Below, one piece after another: positions 1 through 5,052 of a stretch of 6,627 bases of DNA (position 1 is the first letter of the stretch; the number at the start of each line of letters is the position of its first letter). Under the pieces are notes generated by a model, which made no database searches, had not been told where the DNA came from, and saw only the letters and a program-made list of their open reading frames with translations. The position numbers and the translations under genes were made by a program. Location of the stretch: positions 1-6,627 of the forward strand of contig PFIF01000115.1 of NCBI GenBank assembly GCA_002782605.1, given 5' to 3'. Source of the DNA: Deltaproteobacteria bacterium CG_4_8_14_3_um_filter_43_13 (GTDB lineage Bacteria > Desulfobacterota > UBA8473).

Positions 1-88
1 AGGAGTTCGAGACAGATTGCCCCTCCGGGGCACTGCTCAACTGCCGCATTATATCCTAAACAACTCCTTACGTGTATATTAAAAAAAC

Positions 89-116
89 TTGACTTTTTTT
101 AAAAAATGGCGACAAT
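89..116 (+). promoter_or_regulatory. Possible sigma70-type promoter for the 83-aa gene
   Basis: A TTGACT hexamer at 89-94 matches the -35 consensus at 5 of 6 positions. It is followed after 16 bases by GACAAT at 111-116, which matches TATAAT at only 4 of 6. An A/T-rich spacer lies between them, and the coding start at 147 follows about 30 bases later. The -10 match is weak and nothing else supports transcription from here, so this is only a plausible candidate. Confidence 0.35.
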
Positions 117-146
117 GTAAATTACATCCTAAAAGGAGGTGTTATA

Positions 147-398
147 ATGGCCGAGCCAACTAGGGAACAAATAGAAACAAATTATAAAGTTTTCCAAGAA
201 AAGTTGCCCGACCTTATTAAAAGCCATTCTGGTAAGTTGGCACTGATGCATGATGGTGAGGTTGTGGCATTTTTCGATACTATGGCAGATGCTTATACCG
301 CAGGAAAGAAAATATATAAAGAAGATGAATCCTTTTCTATACAGGAAGTCATCAATGCACCAATAAACTTGGGGTTTTTTTCTTATGCCATGTCTTAG
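147..398 (+). CDS. Small conserved protein of unknown function (83 aa)
   Basis: This is a complete small soluble protein with no signal peptide or membrane segment. The ATG at 147 is preceded by a near-perfect ribosome binding site, AAAGGAGGT at 132-140, with 6 bases between them, which fixes the start. Residues about 27-50 read as a compact strand-turn-strand-helix (GKLALMHDGEVVAFFDTMADAYTAG), recalling the small domain in DUF5678-like proteins; the tail is FSIQEV followed by a DLGFFSYA-like end. From memory, similar proteins are widespread in environmental bacteria and often precede a retropepsin-like aspartic protease gene. The same arrangement is visible here: a second frame starts at 385, inside the 3' end, giving a 14-nt overlap that suggests translational coupling. 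The function is unknown. Coding status is well supported; the family name is tentative. Confidence 0.8.
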   Translation: MAEPTREQIETNYKVFQEKLPDLIKSHSGKLALMHDGEVVAFFDTMADAYTAGKKIYKEDESFSIQEVINAPINLGFFSYAMS

Positions 399-519
399 TG
401 GAAGATTTGATCCTATACAGGGAATTTTTATTAATATGGCAGTTGCAAAGCCGGGGGCGGAGTTCCGGGGAGGAGTTCCGGGGACAGGGAGTTCCGGGGA
501 CAGGATACTTAATTATTAG
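385..519 (+). pseudogene. 5' remnant of a retropepsin-like aspartic protease gene, truncated by repeat insertion
   Basis: An ATG at 385, inside the end of the 83-aa gene, opens a frame beginning MPCLSGRFDPIQGIFINMAV and then AKPGAEF. This resembles the N-terminus I recall for small bacterial clan-AA (retropepsin-like) proteases of roughly 130-150 aa, which begin MP-x-x-G-x-FD and carry their catalytic D-[ST]-G further in. The resemblance ends near base 450. After that the frame reads through GGAGTTCCGGGGA repeats as Gly/Pro/Ser-rich nonsense and stops at the TAG at 517-519, for 44 codons in all. The catalytic Asp motif is absent, so the product cannot be an active protease. The 14-nt overlap with the upstream gene matches a coupled pair. 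The family call rests on about 25 residues and is an inference. Confidence 0.5.
459..504 (+). repeat. Three tandem GGAGTTCCGGGGA(CAG) units, RAYT/REP-type element end
   Basis: GGAGTTCCGGGGA occurs at 459-471, 472-484 and 488-500, the last two followed by CAGG. Spacings are 13 and 16 bp, so the first unit lacks the CAG that completes the 16-bp period. The following ATACTTAATTATT (505-517) is the A/T-rich continuation I associate with the ends of REP-associated tyrosine transposase elements. A related A/T-rich sequence lies next to the transposase remnant at 752-773. The array sits exactly where the retropepsin-like frame loses its sense, so it probably marks an insertion. A diverged GGAGTTC-GAGACAG sequence also occurs at 2-15. 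Confidence 0.7.
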
Positions 520-553
520 AAATGTAGAGTGGAGACAAGTGGTTAGCCATTGA
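518..553 (+). pseudogene. Possible C-terminal tail of a lost gene ending just before the attC-like site
   Basis: After the repeat array one plus-strand frame reads RNVEWRQVVSH and stops at the TGA at 551-553, 18 bases before the attC-like R'' box at 572. In integron cassettes the stop codon commonly lies this close to attC. The segment is too short to assign to any family, so reading it as the end of a cassette gene depends entirely on the attC call. Confidence 0.2.
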
Positions 554-571
554 TATCGGATAAAAAAGATA

Positions 572-658
572 GCCCAACCAGCCACTCAAGCCGACCGCGG
601 GAACGTTCGGCGGTTTTCATCAAAGCCACTGGCGCGGCGGCTTAGCTTTTCGTTACTG
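572..658 (+). other. attC-like site (integron cassette recombination site), 87 bp
   Basis: The segment has most attC hallmarks in order. R'' is GCCCAAC at 572-578, a full match to RYYYAAC, followed by a 9-base spacer. L'' is AAGCCG at 588-593, then an unpaired A594 and CCGCG at 595-599. After a 33-base loop come CGCGG at 633-637 and CGGCTT at 638-643, exact complements of the left arm apart from the extrahelical A. An 8-base spacer then leads to R' GTTACTG at 652-658. The spacer length, AAGCCG-A-C core and CGGCTTA arm closely resemble the attC of the aadA cassette as I remember it. The weak point is R', which matches GTTRRRY only at GTTA, so the outer arms pair over just three bases. Orientation predicts cassettes reading plus, and the ORF at 695 does. 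No integrase is in the window. Confidence 0.55.
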
Positions 659-694
659 AAGCATACACCTTAGTTCAAACCGCAAAGGAAAAGA

Positions 695-769
695 ATGAAA
701 GATTGGATCTATGATGAATCTAAACATGTTGGTGTCGATTACTCGCAAAAAGACAATGCTAATTCTTGA
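695..769 (+). pseudogene. N-terminal remnant of a methyltransferase-like cassette ORF, interrupted by a RAYT element end
   Basis: An ATG at 695 is preceded by AAAGGA at 684-689 with 5 bases between, a good ribosome binding site. It opens MKDWIYDESKHVGVDYSQK and then DNANS before a TGA at 767-769. The first 19 residues resemble the N-terminus I recall for a group of class I SAM-dependent methyltransferases (W-x-x-x-E-x-x-x-VGVDY). From about base 752 (GACAATGCTAATTCTTGAAAT) the DNA instead matches the end of a RAYT element, so residues after SQK are foreign. The ATG lies 43 bases after the G^TT crossover point of the attC-like site, the usual cassette layout. No SAM-binding motif is present, so the product would be inactive. 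The methyltransferase call rests on a short match and is tentative. Confidence 0.4.
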
Positions 770-1058
770 AATATCATTTTTCTTCAGAACCCTTCACAGC
801 TTTGCTAACCGTAGTATAGTGTATCCCTAAATGATCAGCAATCTCTTTCAGAGTATATCCATATTTAACATGGGCAGCATATACGTTACTGTTTCGTTTG
901 GCTGCTTTCTCTCCTTTGGAAAATAGCTCGGACAAGCCGGGCCTCCTCACATATCGCTGTGCCCTCGGTATCTCTTGTATCTTCTCTTTGTCAAATAAAT
1001 GCTCCTTGAACTTGTCTATAAACCCCTCTTCGCCCAGCAATATCTATCCTTGAAGGTC
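752..1058 (-). mobile_element. Truncated REP-associated tyrosine transposase (RAYT) element
   Basis: The surviving piece comprises the last part of the transposase frame, minus strand, and a short 3' flank at 752-773. Read on the plus strand, that flank is GACAATGCTAATTCTTGAAAT. It parallels the GACAGGATACTTAATTATTAGAAAT after the tandem repeats at 500-523, suggesting both belong to the same element family. Transposase similarity stops at about 1058, with no trace of the catalytic N-terminal domain upstream, so over half of the element is gone. The boundaries are judged by eye. Confidence 0.6.
774..1058 (-). pseudogene. C-terminal fragment of a REP-associated (Y1_Tnp-type) transposase with an internal stop
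   Basis: The open frame from 1043 to the TGA at 774-776 reads ILLGEEGFIDKFKEHL, IQEIPRAQRYVRRPGLSELF and finally YGYTLKEIADHLGIHYTTVSKAVK. This is the characteristic C-terminus of RAYT-family transposases, ending in a helix-turn-helix of the DnaA C-terminal type that helps recognise the element ends. Upstream in the same frame are a TAG at 1044-1046 and then codons for DLQG. Family members usually read D/ELxGQIxLG here, so the TAG looks like a CAG-to-TAG nonsense mutation. Similarity ends at about 1058, and stops follow at 1059-1061 and 1065-1067. The HUH/Y1 catalytic domain (HxH and the nucleophilic Tyr) is missing. Only a TTG at 1040 could start the frame, and no ribosome binding site is evident, so this is a relic. 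Confidence 0.75.
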
Positions 1059-1233
1059 TTAATATTACTAACTATTAAGATTTCTCGCTATGCTCGAAAT
1101 GACAAAAAGGGGGATTGTAACACCGTATCCAGGGGGAGAGAAAAAGCATTTTATACACTCAATTTGAGGGGAAAACCATACAACATCAAAGGACAATTGT
1201 TATGGAAGGCTGAATCAAGAGGAAGGTAAAATG
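1059..1233. other. Intergenic segment with no assignable gene, between the RAYT relic and the operon end
   Basis: This stretch separates the transposase breakpoint from the 3' end of the minus-strand operon. A plus-strand frame crossing it to the TAA at 1227-1229 has no start codon with a ribosome binding site within the segment and resembles nothing I recognise. I see no stable hairpin followed by a U-run on the minus strand after the M16 stop, so no intrinsic terminator for the operon can be named. It contains a possible dispersed repeat at 1078-1104. Confidence 0.4.
1078..1104. repeat. Possible dispersed short repeat (TTTCTCGCTATGCTCGAAA core)
   Basis: The core at 1081-1099 is TTTCTCGCTATGCTCGAAA, flanked by AGA and TGACA. 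It is partly self-complementary: TTTC pairs with GAAA and GC with GC around a TAT loop. Sequences of the type 'TTCTCGCTTCGCTCGAAATGACA' recur as dispersed repeats in many bacterial genomes, from memory. Only one copy is in this window, so repeat status cannot be shown here. Confidence 0.35.
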
Positions 1234-2489
1234 TTAAACCTCCAATAAACCCTTTGTAAAATTCTTCTCTTTTACATGCCCAAGAACGGCCAGTGAGAGG
1301 TAGTCCTTATTAAAGATCTCCTCTGCCAACTGTATAACTTCCTCTTTAGCCACCTTTTCGATACCATCGATTATCTCATCTACGGTAATAAATTTCCCGA
1401 AATAGATCTCACTTTTGGCCAACCTGCCCATCCTGTTATCGATATTCTCGCACGCTAGTATCAGATTTCCTTTAAGTTGTTCTTTTGCCATTTGGAGTTG
1501 CCTTTTTTCAGGGCATTGATCTTAAGCCTCCTGAGTTCTTTTATAACCAATTCAATTACCTTCTTTAAGGTATCTCCATCGGTACCAGCATATATTGTGA
1601 ATAGACCCGTATCGAAATATGCTGACATATAAGAATACACGGAATAAACTAACCCTCTTTTTTCCCTTATTTCTTGAAATAAACGTGAACTCATCCCTCC
1701 ACCCAGCACAGCATTCAGGATATAGCTTGCATATCTTAGGGGATGAGTTTGTGAAGGCCCCTTGCTTCCAAGACAGACATGAGTTTGTTCAAGTTCTTTT
1801 TCTCGAATTAAGACTTGAGAAATTGGATTTGGTAAATCTTTGGCTGCATATCCATCCTCTTTCGGCAGGCTACCAAAGTCATCCTCGATCTTTCTAACAA
1901 CTTCGTCATGCTTAAGATTTCCACAAACTGAGATGATTATTCTGTTGGAGGTATAGTATTCTTTGAAAAATTCGATTATCTTGGCTCTATCTATAGTACC
2001 AACGGTTTCTGGCTCTCCAAGGACTGGATAACCTAAGGGATGTTCACGAAAAAATACCCTGTTAAATAGTTCCTGGATATGCTCCTCTGGAGTATCTTCT
2101 ACCATGCAGATTTCCTGGAGTATTACCTGTTTTTCTTTATCAATCTCTTTGGGATTAAAGGTGGAATTAAGAAGGATATCGGAGAGGAGGTCTATGGCAA
2201 GAGGAAGGTCTTTAGTCAATACCTTTGCATAAAAACTCGTATATTCCTTACTGGTACAGGCATTTAATATGCCACCAACAGAGTCTATCTCTTTTGCAAT
2301 CTGCATTGCTGTCCTCTTTTTGGTCCCTTTAAAGAGCATGTGTTCAATAAAATGGGATATACCATTTTCATTTCTCTTTTCGTCACGGGACCCAAGGACA
2401 ACCCAAACACCAATAGAAACGGAATTAACGTACGGTATCTCTTCAGTTACTATCCTAACCCCATTGTCTAAGGTAGTCTTTTGATACAT
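1234..2489 (-). pseudogene. M16-family zinc metallopeptidase with a single-base frameshift at an A6 tract
   Basis: This encodes an insulinase-type (M16B, processing-peptidase-like) protein, related to the YmxG/MlpA group often found next to pnp. Its physiological substrate is generally unknown. The first frame, from the ATG at 2487-2489 (AGGA ribosome binding site 4 bases upstream), holds the inverted zinc motif HFIEH (H46, E49, H50). It also holds the distal zinc ligand E126 (QVILQEI, 76 residues after H50) and the C-terminal-half signature EIREKRGLVYSVYSY. That frame runs out at 1461. The remaining conserved part, AKEQLKGNLIL to LSLAVLGHV, is in another frame ending at 1234. Adding one A to the AAAAAA run (T6 at 1503-1508 on the plus strand) joins them into 418 residues, the usual size, with family-like spacing. 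This may be a sequencing error, a recent mutation or, less likely, slippage. Cytoplasmic: no signal peptide is visible. Confidence 0.85.
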
Positions 2490-2497
2490 CTTGTCCT

Positions 2498-2516
2498 GTT
2501 CTCTAATTCAAAGAAC
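2498..2516 (-). promoter_or_regulatory. Hairpin in the pnp-M16 intergenic gap, next to the M16 ribosome binding site
   Basis: In the transcript, GUUCUUUG pairs with UAGAGAAC around an AAU loop: 8 pairs, two of them G-U. The stem ends directly beside the AGGA ribosome binding site at 2497-2494. No U-run follows, so it does not look like a terminator. It could influence M16 translation or mark an mRNA processing point. It is predicted by eye only. Confidence 0.35.
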
Positions 2517-2527
2517 CTTTCAATCCA

Positions 2528-4618
2528 TTACTCTTTAAGACTCATTCCCAACGCTTCTTTGCGACTGAGTTTGATTCTTCCGGCTTCATCGATACCGAGA
2601 ACCTTAACTAAGACTTCATCACCCTCATTAAGCACATCCCTTACATCCTTGACCCGCTCTGTTGATAACTGAGATATATGTACCAAACCATCGACTCCAG
2701 GAAGAATCTCAACAAATGCCCCAAAGTTCATGATCTTCTTAACCTTTCCCTTATAAATCTCTTCGATCTGAACCTCTTGGCATATCTCTTTAATCATCTC
2801 AATTGCCTTATCACCAGCTTTGCTGTCAACTGATGCTATATTTATCTTCCCTGAGTCATCAATGTCTATCTTTGCCCCTGTTTTCTCAACTATATTTCTG
2901 ATAACCTTCCCACCAGGACCGATTACATCTCGAATCTTATCAGGATTAATCTCCATAGTAATAATCCTTGGGGCATAGATGGATAAAGACTCTCTGGGCT
3001 CAGAAATTGTGGCCTTCATCTTATCTAATATATAGAGTCGGCCCTCTTTAGCTTGATAAAGGGCCTTTTCGAGTATATCTTTAGTAACCCCTTTAATCTT
3101 TATATCCATCTGAAGGGCTGTAATACCATCCTGAGTACCGGTAACTTTAAAGTCCATATCGCCTATATGGTCTTCATCTCCCAAGATATCTGACAATACA
3201 ATAAAATCTTCATCTTCTTTCATCAAACCCATGGCTATCCCAGCAACACTGGTTTTTATGGGAACTCCGGCGTCCATAAGGGAAAGAATTCCTCCACAAA
3301 CGGTAGCCATAGAAGAAGAACCGTTTGACTCTAAAACATCGGAAACAATCCTGATTGTATATGGAAAATCTTCATTCGAAGGCAAAACCCTTGCAATTGC
3401 CCTCTCGGCCAAAGCGCCATGCCCGATCTCTCTTCTGCCGGGGCCTCTCAGAAACTTAACCTCTCCAACGGAGTAAGGCGGAAAATTATAATGGAGCAGA
3501 AAGGACTTGTAGCTGTCTCCAAAGATGGATTCTATCTTCTTTTCATCCGTTGATGTCCCCAGGGTTGTAGTTGCCAATACCTGAGTTTCACCTCTTGTAA
3601 ACACTGCAGAACCATGGGTTCTCGGTAAGACCCCAACCTCACAGGTAATCGGTCTTATATCATTAAAGCCCCTGCCATCGATCCGTTTTTTCTCCGAGAC
3701 ATACATCTCTCGAACCAGTCTCTTCTTTAACTCCTCAATATGCTCCTTTATCTCTTCTTCTCTTCCCTCGTATTCCGGTATCAGTTCCTCTATAGTCAGA
3801 TGTTTGATCTCATCAAACATCTGGTATCTCTCAAGCTTCGCAGGTATCCTTATCGCATCACTGAGCTTTTCACGAGCTATATTCTCAATCTTCTTCTTGA
3901 ACTCAGGTTCTATTACCTTACTTACAATCTCCCTCTTCGGTTTTCCTGCAATTCTTTTTAATTCTTCCTGAATTGTGAGGATTGGCTGCATGGATTCGTG
4001 TCCATACCATATAGCCTCCAACATAACATCCTCGGGAAGCATATTCGCTCCACCTTCCACCATAACCACCGCATCTCGGGTGCCTGCTACAAGAAGATCA
4101 AGATCACTTTCCTTTAACTGTGAATTTGTTGGATTACAGATAAGCTCACCATCGATCCGGCCTATCCTTACCCCTACTAAGGGACCTGCAAAAGGAATAT
4201 CAGAAATCTCCAAAGCAGCAGAAGCACCAATCATTGCCAGGGTATCTGATTCATTCTCTTGATCTACAGATAAGACCGTTGCAATAATCTGGGTTTCATA
4301 GAAATACCCGTCTGGAAAGAGAGGTCGGACAGGTCTATCGATAAACCTTGAAGTAAGTATTTCCTTTTCACTGGCACGACCTTCACGTTTGAAAAAGCCA
4401 CCAGGGATTTTGCCGGCGGCATAATTCATCTCTTGATAATCCACTGTTAATGGCAGAAAGTCAACTCCCTCTCTAACCTTTTTATCTGCTACAGCGGTTA
4501 CCAATACTACTGTCTCTCCATACGTTACAAGCACTGATCCATTTGCCTGCTTTGCTAATTTTCCCGTTTCAATAGAGAGGGATCTTCCATTTACATCTAC
4601 ACTGACTTTTTCTATCAT
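2528..4618 (-). CDS. pnp: Polynucleotide phosphorylase (polyribonucleotide nucleotidyltransferase)
   Basis: PNPase degrades RNA 3'-to-5' by phosphorolysis, releasing nucleoside diphosphates, and acts as a cytoplasmic trimer, often in a degradosome. The full architecture is present in 696 aa. A first RNase PH-like core (about 10-140, with GGFFKREGR) is followed by an all-helical linker. The second, catalytic RNase PH core (about 310-530) holds [15 protein letters not shown], whose D481 and D487 match the catalytic Asp pair of E. coli PNPase. A KH domain with the IGPGG loop (about 566-570) and an S1 domain (about 620-690, FGAFVEI...GLVHISQL) end the protein. The start is ambiguous. The ATG at 4616-4618 gives the family-like [12 protein letters not shown] but lies 12 bases from GGAG (4634-4631). 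An in-frame TTG at 4624 lies 6 bases from it and would add two residues. The gene sits between rpsO and the M16 gene, the usual order. Confidence 0.97.
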   Translation of the reverse strand: MIEKVSVDVNGRSLSIETGKLAKQANGSVLVTYGETVVLVTAVADKKVREGVDFLPLTVDYQEMNYAAGKIPGGFFKREGRASEKEILTSRFIDRPVRPLFPDGYFYETQIIATVLSVDQENESDTLAMIGASAALEISDIPFAGPLVGVRIGRIDGELICNPTNSQLKESDLDLLVAGTRDAVVMVEGGANMLPEDVMLEAIWYGHESMQPILTIQEELKRIAGKPKREIVSKVIEPEFKKKIENIAREKLSDAIRIPAKLERYQMFDEIKHLTIEELIPEYEGREEEIKEHIEELKKRLVREMYVSEKKRIDGRGFNDIRPITCEVGVLPRTHGSAVFTRGETQVLATTTLGTSTDEKKIESIFGDSYKSFLLHYNFPPYSVGEVKFLRGPGRREIGHGALAERAIARVLPSNEDFPYTIRIVSDVLESNGSSSMATVCGGILSLMDAGVPIKTSVAGIAMGLMKEDEDFIVLSDILGDEDHIGDMDFKVTGTQDGITALQMDIKIKGVTKDILEKALYQAKEGRLYILDKMKATISEPRESLSIYAPRIITMEINPDKIRDVIGPGGKVIRNIVEKTGAKIDIDDSGKINIASVDSKAGDKAIEMIKEICQEVQIEEIYKGKVKKIMNFGAFVEILPGVDGLVHISQLSTERVKDVRDVLNEGDEVLVKVLGIDEAGRIKLSRKEALGMSLKE

Positions 4619-4639
4619 TTCCAATCATATCTCCTTTAC

Positions 4640-4664
4640 GGATTTGAGGTCAGACCCCAAATCC
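4640..4664 (-). promoter_or_regulatory. Near-perfect 25-bp palindrome in the pnp leader, REP-like GGGGTCTGACC type
   Basis: On the transcript strand the arms GGAUUUGGGGUC and GACCUCAAAUCC form a 12-pair stem (one G-U) around a single U; in practice this is about 11 pairs with a 3-base loop. It ends about three bases before the AAAGGAG ribosome binding site of pnp. The sequence class (TTTGGGGTCTGACCCCAAA) recurs as an intergenic repeat in several bacterial groups, from memory, and may be RAYT-related. Only short A/U-rich sequence and no U-run follows, so an intrinsic terminator is unlikely. In E. coli a double-stranded leader between rpsO and pnp is cut by RNase III and mediates PNPase autoregulation. 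The same location here is suggestive only. Confidence 0.6.
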
Positions 4665-4699
4665 TTTAATAATGGACCCAACTATAATTATAAAGAGCC

Positions 4700-4966
4700 T
4701 CATTTTCTTATACCAAGTTTCCCAATAATACTTCGATACCGATCAGTATCTTTTCTTTTCAGGTAATCCAACAATCGCCTTCTTTGGCCTACGAGTTTCA
4801 TTAACCCACGGCGTGAATGATGGTCCTTCTTGTGTACCTTAAAATGCTCCGTGAGATAATTTATCCGCTCACTCAACAGGGCAATCTGGACTTCCGGTGA
4901 TCCAGTATCTTTATCGTGAACTCTGTGTTTTCCTATCAATTCTTCCTTTTTCTGAGTATCTAACAT
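4700..4966 (-). CDS. rpsO: 30S ribosomal protein S15
   Basis: S15 binds the central domain of 16S rRNA early in 30S assembly and contributes to a bridge with the 50S subunit. The 88-aa product has the normal length (about 88-89) and the four-helix pattern. The conserved [16 protein letters not shown] lies near residues 20-35, [21 protein letters not shown] near 49-69, and the end is [12 protein letters not shown]. The D and SRRG residues of the central loop contact rRNA. The ATG at 4964-4966 is preceded by GGAAAGGAG with 11 bases between, and by a nearer AAAGG. It is followed by pnp, as in E. coli and most bacteria. S15 often represses its own mRNA through a leader structure; an 86-base leader is available here but no known S15 motif is recognisable. 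Confidence 0.97.
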   Translation of the reverse strand: MLDTQKKEELIGKHRVHDKDTGSPEVQIALLSERINYLTEHFKVHKKDHHSRRGLMKLVGQRRRLLDYLKRKDTDRYRSIIGKLGIRK

Positions 4967-5022
4967 TACCTTTAATACTCCTTTCCAAGAAATTGTCTAA
5001 CCGATCTTTATCATATATGCCC

Positions 5023-5036
5023 TTCTTTGTAAAGAA
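5023..5036 (-). promoter_or_regulatory. Small hairpin in the truB-rpsO gap (rpsO leader)
   Basis: The transcript contains UUCUUU, then AC, then AAAGAA, a perfect but A/U-rich inverted repeat giving about 5 pairs with a 4-base loop. It is flanked by two direct AAGATCG copies (complements at 5037-5043 and 5002-5008), whose GATC parts could also pair. The 86-base gap is long for this tight operon, leaving room for S15 autoregulation or an internal promoter. The fold is weak and no function can be assigned. Confidence 0.25.
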
Positions 5037-5052
5037 CGATCTTGATGTATGG

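Noticed and set aside
1..15. Further copy of the GGAGTTCCGGGGACAG unit at the window edge
   Set aside because: GGAGTTCGAGACAG needs a 2-base gap and a mismatch to align, and the left flank is missing, so it is too weak to list as a repeat copy.
18..32. TGCCCC-TCC-GGGGCA hairpin as a terminator
   Set aside because: The stem is good, but no T-run follows on either strand. Its role cannot be stated, and the neighbouring gene is outside the window.
352..585. Minus-strand 77-aa open frame
   Set aside because: It is antisense to the 83-aa gene end and the repeat array, crosses several element boundaries and has low-complexity Pro/Arg content from the repeats.
999..1229. Plus-strand 76-aa open frame
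   Set aside because: Its first part is antisense to the transposase relic. There is no ribosome binding site at the start and no recognisable family. The tail from about 1120 looks mildly protein-like but cannot be supported.
1461..1513. Programmed -1 frameshift in the M16 gene at the A6 run
   Set aside because: In the zero frame the run reads CTG AAA AAA GGC, which is not an X XXY YYZ heptamer (A AAA AAG would be out of frame). A6 is short for transcriptional slippage, and no stimulatory structure is evident. An indel is simpler.
2079..4262. Several plus-strand open frames of 60-95 codons across pnp and the M16 gene
   Set aside because: They are all antisense shadows of strongly conserved genes, without ribosome binding sites or protein-like composition.
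5010..5033. Promoter for rpsO on the minus strand (TTTACA at 5033-5028, TATGAT at 5015-5010)
   Set aside because: Each hexamer is a 5 of 6 match, but they are only 12 bases apart. At proper spacing the partner hexamers are poor, so no promoter is called.
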